A DNA stretch of 64,000 bases from Hortaea werneckii (taxonomy: Eukaryota > Ascomycota > Dothideomycetes > Mycosphaerellales > Teratosphaeriaceae): contig JBAOKB010000164.1 in NCBI GenBank assembly GCA_037044905.1, forward strand, positions 186,001-250,000, written 5' to 3'. Within the stretch, counting starts at the first letter, position 1, and each line of letters opens with the position of its first letter. Below, one piece after another: positions 23,118-36,393 of this stretch. The notes beneath the pieces were generated by a model. It saw only the letters and a list, made by a program, of their open reading frames with translations. It had not been told where the DNA came from and ran no database searches. The position numbers and the translations under genes are program-made.

Positions 23118-23476
23118 GGCAGACGCATGCACAGGGCTGATGCTGTGACTACAGTTGTCCGCATGGTGGATGAGCGCCCAGCAGACAAAGTTGGCGGTCG
23201 AGTGCAGGATGTCACAGAGGAGATTGCTGGAAGAAGTGCGGTCGAGGTGAAGCCGAAGCTTTTTTGCGGCCCCACACGACACGGACCTCGCACGGCGCGG
23301 CGAAGAGGCTTCGTAGCAGCTCATAAACCTCAACTTCCATTCACCACCGACGACCTTGTTATCACACCACCCTCCACTCCCATCTTCATCAACTTTGCTC
23401 CCTGTCAGATCCCGCAACGAGATCTGGCAAGAGCAATGCCTGCTTCTATCTCAGCACGACAGTATCAAACTCAGAC
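23118..23476. promoter_or_regulatory. Divergent promoter, uridine kinase/UPRT and GID8
   Basis: The 359 bp between the two start codons must carry both promoters and 5' leaders. I did not recognise a specific factor site. Confidence 0.4.
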
Positions 23477-24840
23477 ATGGTACGTTCTTCACTGCCTGCA
23501 GCGACTGCACAGATCCAGACTTCTCGGTGTAACGCGATTGGCGCCGCTAACACATATTCCTCCGCAGAGTTCCTCGACCATCTCTCCTAGCACCTTCTCA
23601 GCCACCATGCGCGGCCAGCAGTTATGGGACAGGAAGGTGGAGGAGATGAAGCCCAGCAAGAGGTAAGTCAGCCTGCCATGCTTCGGCCGCTGCCCCTTCC
23701 GCGTTCAGTCATCAAGAGTTCGGACACACTTCATGACATGGATCGCTATGATGCTTTCAAAATCAAGTTGGGAATCTCTCCGAGTTATTCTTTGAGGAGA
23801 AATACATTTACTTGTACATCTGATATCAGCTGGTCTTCCCACGCGATGGGTCAGCGGCAACGTTCGGTGCTCCCACACTGGCGACGCCGACTGATGGTCG
23901 TTTTTCCCATCAGATTCAAGCACAGGAAAAGAAACTGGCAGAGCATTGGAGCTGACGCAACATGGCGCAGTGACATCAATTGGGTCATTATGGACTATCT
24001 GGTCTCGGAAGGGTATCCTGCGGCCGCTGAAAAGTTTGCCCAGGAGACAAACCTGCCTGGTCCAGTTGACCATGAGAGCATTCGCGAGCGCGTCCGTGTC
24101 AGGACCGCCATCCACTCTGGCAATGTGAAAGAGGCCATTCATATGGTGAACGAGATCGATCCCCAGGTGAGTCGGTCCACTTCCCTTTCTTCTACTTATA
24201 TGATGAATTCGTAGTTTCATGCACCACTCAGAGGCTGCTTCGGCGGCTATGTTGATGCAAACTCACACTTCAGTCCTCAGTCTGATCCCTACACAACTAC
24301 CCACTCCTCTGTACTACTTGTTACTTGGAGCGGCCTGGCTGACATGTCGTTAAGATCCTCGACACCAACCATCTCCTTCACTTTCACCTTCTGCAGCTGC
24401 AGCTGATTGAGATCATCCGCGGTATTCTCACGAGGTCCAATGGCAATCCTGCCTCCACTGACTTCCTGCCGGCCATCGAATTCGCAACAAATCAGCTCTC
24501 GCCTCGGGCACCAACAGACCCGGTTTATCAGCAGGCGCTCGAACGGACCATGGCGCTCATGATCTTTCCCTCCGACAAGATGGCACCAGAGTTCAAAGAG
24601 CTGCTTGATGTCAAGTTGAGGGAGAATATTGCTGGTGAAGTCAACAAAGCTATCTTGGAGAGTAGAGGCGAGCGGTCAGAAGCTAAGATTCGACAGCTAG
24701 TCAGAGCTCGCGCCTGGGCTGAGACAGAGGCTCGGTCAGCTAGAGTGGATATGCCGCCATCTCTTCCTATTGGTCTTGAGGCCGAAGAAGGTGCTCATAA
24801 TGGCAGTGTGCCAGGCGATGGCGACGCAATGGTGTCGTGA
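23477..24840 (+). CDS. GID8: GID8 homologue, GID/CTLH ubiquitin ligase scaffold subunit (four exons)
   Basis: Exons 23477-23479, 23568-23662, 23971-24166 and 24355-24840; introns of 88, 308 and 188 bp, all GT-AG (branch sites CGCTAAC, GCTGACG, GCTGACA). The first coding exon is just the ATG; splicing joins it in frame to SSSTISPSTF. The product is 259 residues. LisH motif at about 34-60 (SDINWVIMDYLVSEGYPAAA), CTLH at about 66-123 (ESIRERVRVRTAIHSGNVKEAI, LLQLQLIEIIRG), then a CRA region to the C-terminus. In yeast GID8 scaffolds the GID E3 complex that degrades gluconeogenic enzymes when glucose returns; a CTLH-ligase role is inferred. The downstream ATG in exon 2 (23607) is a fallback start. 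Confidence 0.88.
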
Positions 24841-25204
24841 CCTACCATCGGATTACGAGCTTATACGATTGAACGACTTTTGTGATGAATTAGCGACGGC
24901 GCTGGCGGAGTCTTTATCCTTTGAGATATTTTGTCTTCAATGCAATTGACAACCTTTGGAGTCTCAATTCTTGGCTTTTCACATGTGAAATCGCGGGACG
25001 AAAGTCAATCTCAAGTTGAATAGGAAGTGAATGTTGAATGACTTCGTAGTTTCCCGCTTTCCCGCACGAGAAAGCAAGCCGGGTGCCTTTAATCTTGCAA
25101 CACACATTCGCACGCAGGATTTATCTCAAAGATTCACGTTCACTTTGACCAAAGTGAAGCTCCCCTTCATACTACCGAGAGACCCTTGGTCTTGGATCGC
25201 CGCC
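24841..25204. other. Intergenic spacer GID8 to RBR gene
   Basis: 364 bp containing the GID8 3' UTR and the RBR promoter. The RBR frame is open through part of it from an ATG at 25031, but the residues there look like untranslated leader. Confidence 0.45.
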
Positions 25205-26437
25205 ATGAACGCCAGGCTTCAAAACATCATGAACCTCATGAATGGTTTGAAGACGCATCTTGACACCACCGTAAACAGTCACGGAATGGCGCTGAAACCA
25301 AGAACGACGAAGTCACCAACCGCCCTGCCCAAGCCCACTGATGCCTTTTCTGACGACGATGTAATTTTCGTTCGCGAAGCACCTGTCAAACAACAAATAC
25401 GAGAGGCAAACAATCCGATGGAGAAAGAGCACGAGCCGCTGCACGCCGAATCGGAAACAGGATCATACGTTTCGAAGGCACCATCTCTGTTGTTCAGAGC
25501 ACCCCAGGTGTTGCCTGACAATGCAAAGTCCAACGCGCTTAGGAAGCGGAAGGTCCCAGAACCAGAGGTGATCGTGTTGGAAACCACGCCAGTCCCAGCA
25601 CCAAAAAAAAGAAGATACCCATCGCCCGGACGTCAGACCAAATCGAAAGCCATCAAGCGAAAACCGTTACCACCGCCTCCTAAGGAGTGTATCATCTGCT
25701 GTGAGGAGTACCCAATCGGCTCCTTCCCAGATTCGCCCCATCTGCCGAACGGCAAATGCGAAAGCAGCGTATGCCGCACATGCTTCGAGCAACATCTTCA
25801 GAACGAAGTCGAAACCAAAAGGTGGAATGAGGTCCAATGCCCAGAGTGCAGTCAGGGGCTCGAGGAACCTGAGATGAGGAAAGTTGCACTGCAAAGCACC
25901 TACGAACAGTGAGCGCCCCTACCTCCAACGCATGACGCCAATGTCATAAGACTTGCTAACCTCTCCCTTCATAGATGGCTCGACAAAGCAGCCAAGTCCT
26001 ACAACGAAGCAACCGAGGACTTCCGCTCCTGTCCAAGCGCCACCTGCAACTGGGGCTGTTTCTTCTCCACCGCCGACGACGGCAACATCTTCACCTGCCA
26101 GCTCTGCAGCATCCGCTATTGCGTCGTGTGCGAGGTCAACATGCACGAGGACGAGACATGCGAGGCCTACCAGAGACGTCGCCAGACGCAGGATACTGCC
26201 AAAGAAGAACGGCGGTCGGAAAAGTTCCTCCGCAAGATCTCCAAGCCTTGTCCCAAATGCGGAGTGAATCTCGACAAGTTCGAAGGTTGCGATCACGTCA
26301 CCTGCTCAAGGTCGAGCTGCCGGCATGAGTTCTGCTGGGAGTGCTTCGCGCCTTTTCGCGGCAGCGCAGGCGTTTTCCGCCGTGGGAATGCAGCACATGA
26401 GCAGAGCTGCAAGTACCACTCTGTCAGGCTGCATTGA
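25205..26437 (+). CDS. RBR-type (RING-IBR-RING) E3 ubiquitin ligase (two exons)
   Basis: Exon 1 is 25205-25908, a 66-bp intron covers 25909-25974 (GTGAGC, branch GCTAAC, acceptor CATAG), and exon 2 is 25975-26437; 388 residues. I chose the ATG at 25205 because it has a strong GCCGCCATGA context; an in-frame ATG at 25031 would add 58 residues. The N-terminal 150 residues are disordered, with a basic KKRRY stretch that may be a nuclear signal. RING1 starts near 161 (CIICCEEY ... CRTCF ... CPEC). The IBR follows (CPSATCNWGC ... CQLCSIRYCVVC ... C). RING2 is CPKCGVNLDKFEGCDHVTC ... CRHEFCWEC; by family the Cys in GCDH forms the ubiquitin thioester. Substrate unknown. It converges on xlnR, with 257 bp between the stops. 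Confidence 0.88.
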
Positions 26438-26694
26438 GAGCCACGTCGCGAGAACGTCGGTCGAGGAGCTGCACACACTTGGGCTTGTGGAATCTGCAAG
26501 CTACTGCGGAATGGGGTTGCATCGTAGGAGAAGGGACATTTTCTTATTAAACATTGGCTCGCCAAAAGTGCAAGATTCCAAGCCAAGAATTGCTATATGC
26601 GTCGGAAGGGGTTGAGCGAACGCCTTTTTTTTTGCATATCAAGAGTTGTCTTTCAGACAATAGTGTCCTCTGTCATCATTATCATGTAATCATC

Positions 26695-29600
26695 TCACAG
26701 CGCAAGGCCGGTCCCGTCGCCAGTCCATCTGTACAAGGCGAGCACCTCGCGCCTGCGCTGCTGTTGTTCGCCAAAATCTTCGGGTAGCCTGCCGCGGACC
26801 TGAGCGAGTGCTGAACGCATGACTTTGCGGAAATTGCGCTAATTTGGGCGTCAGTACGAGTAATAGATAAGATGCGAATGGGTGAGCTTACCTGGTACTC
26901 CGTGTTAAGCGTGACCACGCACGCCTCATGAGCCCGCACAATAGTCTCGCAAGCCTTGACAACACTTGGGCTCGCTTCGCCTTGCAGCTTGTCTGCAATC
27001 AAGAGGAGCAGGAAGCTACCTTGCAATAGGTAGATGCCAAAGAAGAAGGGCATAAAGGAGATATCAGGGTCGTAATCGAGAATGTCGTTGATCGCTTCTG
27101 CCGCAGACACAGCATGTCCAGTCGCCGAGATGAAGGATTGCGATGAGATCCACAAGTCGTTGTCGTCCAGTAGGGAAATGGGATCCCACTTGCCATTGAG
27201 CAATATGTGCAGGGTATGCATGAGATGCGTGGCATAAGCCACAACAATCTTGGTCTGAATCATCGTCTCTGTCATGCGCTGTCCCGAATTTTGCGTCCCA
27301 ACAGATTGCGCTGAGGGGCTTGTGGCATCCTGATGGCCGGCTTCCTGGTTCGCCGTCGCATCGTTTTGCTGCTTCGACTCTGCAGGCTGCTGGGGTGTTG
27401 TATATCTCGCTTCAAACTCTTTCAGACTTCGCTCATACGTCTCGAGCTGTTGAGCAATCTCGGCGACTTGGCCGTCCCATTCCGATGCATTGCGAAAGCG
27501 TGTGCCAAACCTAGGGTGATTGCGCGCGTGATTGAGATCCACCACTTCGCCCAGGATAGCCATGAGTGGTAGGAAGTAGCCGAATATGTTGTGGCCGGTG
27601 CATTCAAAAGTTGGTCCTCGTGGTTTGAAATAACTCGTCTCGGCGTAATTCTCAGGTGGGTAGAAATCTCCTGCCTGGAATACCGCGTCGCTCTCTGGCT
27701 GAAGCAGACCGTCGCATTCAACGTCCAAGAGAAAAAGAGGCCGATTATAGCACAGTGCGAGATGTCTGTCCACTATGTAGAGCAGCCACCAGATTCGGCG
27801 GCGTTCTTCTCGTTCCTCTTCGCTCACAGCGCCGGCAGGTGCGGTGCCGGGCGGTTGACCAAGAGGCATTGCGTTTCCGGCTGCTGGCGCTTCGCCATCT
27901 TGTCCCGGTGTACCTTGCTGTTCAGGATTTGGGGGCAATTCCCTTCCCAGCTTGAGCTCCCGGGCCAATGACCAAGCTGCATTCCACCACCTGAGACTGG
28001 CCGCCTTGTACTCGCTTGCCGATACCACTGTAGCTAGTTGTATATATGTTGCAACATCGTCGAGCGCGCCAGTTGCACCAGGCGAACCGGCTTCCATCTC
28101 ATGTGGCTGTCCGGGCATGCCGACTCCAAAGCCGCCCAAAGCTACTCCATTGACAACTGCATTCTGTGCCGCATCTCCGGAAGAATGTATCAAAGGCTTC
28201 AAGAGTCCTACCGTCAATTCCAGCAGTTTTTGGCAGATCTTGCCTCTTGCCGAAGGAGGTGAAGTCAAGAAGGCTGACTCGCTCGTCTGTGCACCGACCC
28301 ATAACATGCTAGCAAGCAGAGCAGGGCTGCACGGTCGTGGGTTGTGTTTCCGGAGGAATGATCGTTTTCGAAAGAGATAAGCGAGGACGTAGGGCGATTG
28401 AGGCTGTAGAAACGCTGAGCTGGTACTGGTGAAGTAAAGCTCAAGCAGGTCGCAAGCAAGGCCAATAGGTATTATGGCCGAAATATGTGGAAGAAGCGGT
28501 CGGAGTACAGGATATCGCAAGACCTGGTTCGTAACTCCATGCTGGAGATGTGGGTAGAGCGCACCAGATGGAGATGGCAACGATAGCCATCCTGGTGAGC
28601 CGGCCATGGGTGACTGACCAAAGAAGCCGGCGGATAGTGGTGATTCTCCAACCTTAAAATGTGCCTGGCCTGGTATCCCCTGTTGACTACCTGGGGATGG
28701 AACCGCAAAAGGCGTCTCGCCGTAGCCGGTCACAGTGCCGCCCTGGATTACAGAGTTCGGCATTCCCGTGGCACCGCTGTGTAGAATGTTGTGTCCGGTC
28801 ATGGTAGCTCCGGGATGGAGAATGCTGCGGTGATAATCGTCCATGCTGCCATAATCTCCCATTGCCACCTGCATACCTCGCTCAGGCATTCCTGCGCTGG
28901 GAAGTCGCGGTGTTGGGAGGCCCATACCTGGGGTGGGCTGGTCCATACTCATCATTCTCTGCTGCTCGGCCATGTGAGCGCTCTGACCAAATGGCGTCGG
29001 AGGACCCATATTGCCGTTTTGCGGAGGACGAGCGGGCATGGATCCGCCTTGCAATGGGGCCAGCTGCGGCGGTGGCAAATTGTTACTGCTTGATCGTCGT
29101 CGCTTGATCCCTCGCTCGCTATCCTGTCTAGGTTCGTTGCTAGTTGTCTCATCGGACTCGTTTTCGTTGCCAGATCTTGGGCTTTGATCCTTGCCCTCAA
29201 CCGTCGCTTGCGCCGCCGCCTGTTGCGCGGCGATGTCTTTTCTTGACGCCTTGCCCCTCTTCTTCCTTTCACGGGCATACTCACAAGTGAGGCCAAATTC
29301 CACACAATGCGCGCAAGGTTGCTGTCCATCACACTTCGTCCGCAGTTGGTTGCACTGATCGCACGCGCGACTAATCCTCCGCCGCACCGGTTGCCCGTTG
29401 GAACCCCGCCCTACCTTCCCGACCATGCTCGCCGACTCACGGCGTGCAGCATTCATGCCGTCAGAGACGCTATTGCTGTAGCTGTCCCGATGTCTTATAT
29501 GCGAGCCGTTCGCGTGCAGCTCGTTAATAGCCTGCTGCTGTCGAAGCTGCTGCAGATGATACTGCGAGGTCTCGGCGAGCGCATCCAAGCCGCTCCCGCT

Positions 29601-29696
29601 TGTCGTCATCTGCTGCTGCTGCGGGATTTGGTTCTGCGTCACCATGTTACTGGCGCCAAAGTCGGTGGGATAGCCATGAAGACTGGTGGAGAGCAT
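26695..29696 (-). CDS. xlnR: XlnR/Xyr1-type xylanolytic transcriptional activator (two exons)
   Basis: Exon 1 is 29696-26892, a 53-bp intron covers 26891-26839 (GTAAGC, branch ACTGACG, acceptor ATTAG), and exon 2 is 26838-26695; 982 residues. The Zn2Cys6 cluster uses Cys 112, 115, 122, 128, 131 and 138 (RACDQCNQLRTKCDG, CAHC), followed by the basic RERKKRGKASRKD. Other XlnR blocks are present: SPGWLSLPSPSG, FLTSPPSARGKICQKLLEL, VSASEYKAASLRWW, ELKLGRELPPN, the EEREERRRIWWLLY helix of the fungal-specific domain, and the C-terminal FRKVMRSALAQV and EVLALYRWTGDG, reached only after splicing. Family role: nuclear activator of xylanase, cellulase and D-xylose genes through GGCTAA-type sites. The gene faces a 10-kb gene-poor region on its 5' side. 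Confidence 0.95.
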
Positions 29697-32600
29697 ATTG
29701 AGTCGCTCGGTAGGTCAGGTGAGCGTGAATCAGGCGCTCGGCGCTAGCTCGTGCTGACTTCGACCGGCCGGATCTCGTCACCTGGTTCGTGGGCTGCTTC
29801 GCATTTCTAACAGCTGCTGGCACTGGCAGCGTGAAGAGTATAGGACTATAGCACGGTGCCTTGAGGGGGTCGAGGAAGAGGACAGACAGTGTGTGAGAGA
29901 CAGAGTGACCTACGAAATTGCGGTAATGCGCCTGACGCGAGCCGCCTGCTACGGTCGGTACGTCTGGCAGCTACCCTGCCGCTGTGAAAGGCCATCAGAG
30001 GACCACAGCACCACCACCTTCTTCGACCGAGTGGATCACATCGGAACCCCGCCAAAAGCTTCGATTTTCCATGCTGACTAGCGAATCTGGGGGAGACCGA
30101 GACGCTTGGACGCTATACCCTGTCCAAACTCAAGCCGGTCCGGACGCGCCAGCCCAGCGGGACAGGTCAGGTATGGATCCGCCCACCGCGCCCAAAACAT
30201 TGATTAATTGAATTGGGGGGCTGCGCCATGCCACATGAGCCACATGATCGGAGTGGGCGCGATCTGCCCCAGACCGGTGCCATACCTGTGATACCCTGCC
30301 TGAACCGTCCACCCCGGCACCCGTCCGTCCAGTCCCCTGTCCGACTGGTATATTGTCCATTTGTAATATATCGTCGGGCGGCAGCCCATCGTCAACCCAT
30401 GGCCAGGCTCGCAGAGCCGCAGGCCCGGAGGAAGGAGCTCGCTGGCTCGGTCGACGACTACTGTACTGTGATGCGCGCGCACACTCTCGGTCTAAGCGAG
30501 CTCCATCGCGCGAACTTTCCTCGGCACTACATACATCTCGTGCACTTAAGCGAGCCATTATTGACTGATGATCGGTAGTTGCTCCATCCACTCATCCGCC
30601 ATCAGTCTTCTCATCAGAGCACCGGAGTGACACGCAGAGTGGGCAAGAGTGTCCACTCTAAACCCATCTGGTCTGCTGGCTGAGAGAATCGATGGCGAAT
30701 GTGGCTTGATCGCCATTTCGTACCTGGCAGGCGACGTGATTAAATCAAAGTCTGGCTAAACGGAAGCTGCCTAAATTCCCGAGGGATGAAGCACCTGCCA
30801 GCAGCTTGTCACTACTACTACTACCATTGCTCCCCCGCCACCGACCACGCAGGCACGCCATACGGCCTCGTGGCCATTCTATGCACGAGTGACCCCATAG
30901 ACCCCTTCCAGCTGCGTATGTATGACGCTGCGGCAAGCCTTGCCACGCGCGAAGGCCGCACAGCGTAACCCGACCAACGCCTAGAAGCACTTGCCAATCC
31001 AGACCAACTTGAAATTCCGAACAGCGGACAACCTTGTCGTTAATCTGCACTCGGATGCTGTTTCGGCTGGTGCCATCGCACACTCGGCTTCTCGTCGATT
31101 CAAACCTCGGGTCTGCTCCGACGCGGCAACTGTGTCCGCGACTGCGATGGCAGCACCGCTGTATCGCCAACTCACAAATCATGCCCGTCTACCGCCACCA
31201 ACGACTTCCCGTGACACCAAAGGAACGTGGTCGGTGCTGCATGCCTTGTCGACTTGGCTGCGGGGTGCCTCCGGAGGGTGAGTTCTGATGCAGCATTGCC
31301 GCTGTTTGGCACTGCATCCACACATCTGCCACAGTTTAGACTTCAGCGGCTGTGGATCCCGCATGATCCTGCCTTTCATGATCTGTCGGACTTTCCATCA
31401 ATCCACTGATTTACCGCAAGTCCTGTGTACACTTGCAAACTTGGCCGTCTCAGGATCTTTCATAGTCATAGCGGCCAGAATTCGGTCTTACGTTCGATGG
31501 CGATGCCTATGTGGTCAGCGTGGGTGCACGACCTCAGCCTTAGCGTAGCACCAAGCATTTTGCATGACACGTTCGACGCGATCGTAAATTACTACCAGGG
31601 TCGTGTTGCTCGAGTGTTACAGCTGGCGCACTCCTTTTCCGGTAGGACACTCTTTCCTAAAAGGGTTATACGAGATCTCGGCAAGCTCGGCTACTCAGAC
31701 CGACTGCTGCCAATTGGGCTTCAATGCGCTTACCTAGGTATTACTTTTCTCGATATATCGTGTAACACACGTTGTATTCAAACATTAAACAGCAACATCG
31801 TGCTAGTGTTACGGGCATGCATACTAAGGAAGTCAAAACGAGAGCAAATGACGACTTCTCCAGCATAGTATCATCTAGTATGGGTCACTGCTTCAAACGC
31901 AGAGGAACGTCTGGCCTGTGGCCAAAGAGGCTTGTCGCAGGTAGAAGCGAGAGGCCTGCATGCTACAACGCTCATGCTTGCCCACATCTCCGAAGAACCC
32001 ATTGACGCAAGCCAGAATGCTATTAAGTGCCACCTGGAGGACGAATGAGGATCAAGGAAAGCCCGTAATTCGTAAGTCTCAAGACCGGCAGCATGTATCG
32101 GGCCGTCTTCCTGGAGCGGCGGCGAACGCCATGGTACGGGCTCTAGTCAGTCTAGTGACACCAATGCACCGATGTCGATGTCTCTGCGGGTGTCAGTTGC
32201 AGGCACCGACAATGTTTCGACCCTGGCAGACTTGATGGTTTTCAATTTCACGGCATCAACCGAGAATGTTCTGGACTGGGTCCGGAAAGATTCAAGGCCG
32301 AGTTTCACCAGCTGCGCCTCCACTGCTATTCTCTCGCGCATTCATCACAAGCCGCCACTTTATGGCCATAATAAGCTGGACACCCTTGGGCTCCACACTC
32401 TTTCCAGAACAGCGACGATCTCGTGACTCTCTTGCACCTGCAGGACTTTATTGACACCTGCAGTGATCGGCCAGGCAAGCCGGAAATCATGCCCCCTTCA
32501 CTTCGTTGCAATTTGTGTGGGGCCGCGGTCAAAGAGCAAAGCTGCTCGATCCTCGGATACTTCCTTGAGCAGTCATGCCCGTTGTACTCGGTTGCAGGCT

Positions 32601-33171
32601 CCCTACTTCAGGTCATAGCTTGTCAAACCTGGGACGGGGATTGTATGCAGAGGCATCACATTTCGTTGCAAGTGACGAAATTAAAGGAGCATCCAGACAC
32701 GCAATCGTCTGACGCCGTGGAAGAGAGCGCCTTTCTCCAATCGAAATTCTGATGTCGTCAAACTGTAGTTCACGTCGCCCCGATCGTCCAGCGCCTGCGT
32801 CCATGGGGAGTTGGTGTATTGTCTTATGGGCCATTACGATTTTTGGTCCCATTCCAATCGAGGCTCATTGGTATAAATCATAATATGAAGCATTGATAGC
32901 CTCGCCCCTGGTCACGGACGGTAGGCCGAGAGGCGGCTCACCTACCGGCATAGTAGCTGGGGAATTACCATCCTAGCTGAGACAAACGCCTCAAAGCGGC
33001 CTAAAAAGACGTGGTCTTACACCAATGACAGGAAGCGTTTAGATCGAACAGCGACGGACCAAACGGACGGTCGTGTCTCGGCCGTCGCTTAGACACTGCA
33101 TACCGTCCATCGTTCCATTGCTCAGCCAAGCCTTTAGCGCGGGCAAAGTGATCCGGGACGCGTGCCTGGAG
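29697..33171. other. 3.5-kb upstream region of xlnR, no gene recognised
   Basis: GC-normal DNA with many short overlapping frames on both strands and no domain, tRNA or repeat. Part of it must be the xlnR promoter and 5' leader. The region stops abruptly at the transposon end at 33174. Confidence 0.45.
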
Positions 33172-33173
33172 TA

Positions 33174-33210
33174 GAGCCTTTTAGCCACCTTTTTTTAATG
33201 CTAGCAAGCA
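33174..33210 (+). repeat. Left terminal inverted repeat
   Basis: 37 bp that match the reverse complement of 36394-36430 at 36 positions. The single difference is CAAG here against TAAG in the right copy, the C-to-T change in a CpA context expected of RIP. Confidence 0.88.
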
Positions 33211-33213
33211 GCT

Positions 33214-33299
33214 TTAACCTTCCCTTTACGGAAGGTTAATAGGCTTTATTAAAGCTCTACTAGCGATCTATAGAAAGGTGCTTACTATAGATCGCTAGT
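33214..33299. repeat. Two perfect subterminal hairpins
   Basis: TTAACCTTCC at 33214-33223 pairs with 33230-33239 around a 6-nt loop. A 15-bp arm at 33259-33273 (ACTAGCGATCTATAG) pairs perfectly with 33285-33299 around an 11-nt loop. Both lie just inside the left TIR and have escaped mutation. They could be transposase-binding or strand-folding sites. Confidence 0.75.
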
Positions 33300-33390
33300 A
33301 CTTTTAACCTACTAGATTAGTACTAGTTACTCTCGCTAATAAAGTTTGTTTAACATCGGTTATTATTATAGTTATAGTCTAGTATATATT

Positions 33391-33426
33391 ATAGTAGTAG
33401 TAGTAGTAATAGTAGTAGTAGTAGTA
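33391..33426. repeat. (TAG)n microsatellite
   Basis: Interrupted run of TAG trinucleotides inside the transposon. Confidence 0.8.
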
Positions 33427-36393
33427 ATATCGCTTTAAAATAAGCTTCGAGGCTAATTAGTAGATGTCTAATATAAATAATAGCGACTATTAATAGTTTA
33501 GTTATATTAGTATCTAATTTTTAGCCTTTCTAATCCTCTAGTAAGCAATACCGCTACCGCCTTTATAGCTATATCTAGTAGATCTAGCTATTTAGTCGCT
33601 TTAGTTAATACTACTACTAATAATATTTTAGCTAGTTTTAACTTAGTAGTTAAATAGCTATACTAATAGAAAATTTCGAGGCCTTACTATATAGTAGTAC
33701 CTTATAGCGCTATAAATCTAGCTCTTACTAGAGTTTAAGGATAAATTCGGCTCTATTAACTATTAAGATAATATAATAAATAAATATAATCTAAATAGTA
33801 TATTTAAGTATAAGAGCTTAAATAAAATACTACTAAGACTAGCAAGAGAGTTCGATAAGTAGTTAAAGGGTAAAGGTACTTCTAAAACTAGCTATAAGAA
33901 TAAGGATAAGCTTACTATTACTCGAAGGGAGTAGGCTAAATTTAGAATAGAACGCGTTTAGTATAATAAGGCTACTAGTAAAAATATAAAATAAAGGAAG
34001 GATAAAAGAGCTAAAGTTTTAGTAGTATGCGAAGAGATATTAAAATAGTAGAAGCTAAAATACTCGAGGACTATTAATAAAGAGATCTTTAGTAATAGGC
34101 TATTAGACTATATAGATAGTCCTCTAGATCTAACTTCTAAAACTAAAGCTAGTAGTAACCGCGAAGGTCCTCTAAGTATACTAGTACTAAGTAATAGTTA
34201 AAAGAGCTTAACCCTAGTTAGTAGAGGCCGCAAATTAAAATCTCGAGGTTATAGAAGTAAGCGAGGTTATCCTTTACTAGATAAACTAGAAGAAGACCCT
34301 ATTAAAATATTATTTATTAATACTAATTAAACTATTATAAATTAGTATTATATAAGTAAATCTATTACTTAGAATAATAGCGTATAGCTAGAGTAAGTTA
34401 AGGATAAGTTTAATAGTCTTTCTAAAATAAAAGAATAATTTAAAATCCTATAGGGCTTAATTACTTAGCTAGTTAGCTATATAATATAGAGGCAACTATT
34501 TTAAAATAAATACTCTACTAAATATTTACTTCTAGCTTCTATATTATCCTTAGTAGCTTATAATTATAAACTTATTTATATATAAAAAATTATAAAAAAA
34601 AGTCTAAGTAGAATTTATTATAGGTTTTAAGCTCTATAATATTTTATATATATCTATATATAGTATAGTAGTATTATTATAGTCCTTTTTAAAAATATAT
34701 AAAACTAAAAGCGAAATCTATTAAAATTAGCTATATTTTATTATACTAAATTATTAGTATAATTTTATTAATAGTATAGCCTTATATTAAAGATAACTAT
34801 TAAATATTTAGTACCGGACTATAGTAGTAAATAGCTTCCTTATATAATAAAGCCGAAATTCCTTCTAAAAAGAGTTTAGCGGCTTAGAATCTAGTATATT
34901 AAAGGCTATATATAGTTTTTAAAGCCCGTAGTCGAGCTAGTAATAATTTAGCTAAAAAAAAGCTAATTTCTATATTTTAATAGAGTAGCCTTTTTTAAAT
35001 ATTATAACGGGAGATTTAAATAGCTTTTAGTGTATAATTATACTAAAAAAGTCGGTTAATCTTCTAATAGTATATTTAGTATATAGCTAAAATATTCCTT
35101 AAAAGAAGGTAGTACTACTCTATATTAATTAGTAATTTAATTATATTACTTTATATAAATAATATAGTTTATAAATAGTACTATAACCCTATAAAATATT
35201 ATAATAGGCTACTAGCTAAGCCTTATAAATAGTATTAAGGCCGTAGCTATATACCTTTAAAAGACCTTACTAAAAATATACTTAATACTAATATAGAGAC
35301 TAGATAGAATTTTATTAAAGCGCTACTAACTTTCTAATAGAAGCTAAGAGCCTCGAGGATACTAGAAAAGTAATAAGATACTATAAAATAAAAAGTAGGT
35401 AGGGTCTCTATATAGATAAAGAGTACGGTGTAGTTAGCTACTAATATAGGGCTTTATTATTATCTTTCTAATTTAATGTAGTATTTAGCTACTTTAATAA
35501 ATAGATTAGTCGTTTTCTTTATTATAAAAAGGCCCTTTAAAGCTAGCGATAAGGCTATTTAGTATAACTATCCCCTAAAACTTTAAGCTATATACTTTAT
35601 AGTAGCTATTATAGTATGTCTCTTAGTTAGTCGTCGGCCTTATAAAGCCTATAAAATAATTATTAATAAAGTTCTATATATTACCTTTAGCGCTAGCTAC
35701 CTTTACTATTTCTAAATACTACTAAAGCTTCGAATATAAGTATAGTAGTAGATACTATCGAATCTATTTATTATATCGTTTTAAGAGGTACTCGATAGTA
35801 TTATTAAATATTATAGATAGATATCTAGAGCTTTAGCTAAAATCCTTATAATAGTTAGTCTATTTAGCTAGATAAGCTAATTACTATAAGACTATATATA
35901 TTACTAGCTATAATAAGGGCCTAATCTAGATCCTCTAATAAATATTATCTAGATTAAATACCTTAAATAGTTACTTAACTTTATAGCGCTTAAGCTTTAT
36001 CTTATAATAATAGGCTACTACTAGCTAACTATCTAGAAAAAATTTAAAAGACTTATATAGTAGTAGTATATAATAGTCTCTCTACTCTTACTTCTAATAC
36101 TAACGCCTCTATATTCGGCTATACTACTAATATTTATACTATAGATAGCTATATATTATTAGTACTATATCGCTCGGTTCGATATTTATAATTAAAGGTA
36201 TAATAGTAGTACTATTAAATAGTAACCCTTTAATATTAAATAAAATAAATAATAAAATTAAGGCCTAAGGTATATAAAATGTACTCCGTAGTTATAATTA
36301 ACAATACTACGTAATATCGATATAGTTTAAGAGAGCGTATTATACTAGTACTAAATCGGTAGGTTAACAAAGTAGCTTACTTGCAAAGGAGGT

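Noticed and set aside
26682..26880. Unspliced C-terminus of XlnR ending in ALRCEMIT
   Set aside because: Splicing the 53-bp intron gives the conserved EVLALYRWTGDG ending, so the read-through is not the main product.
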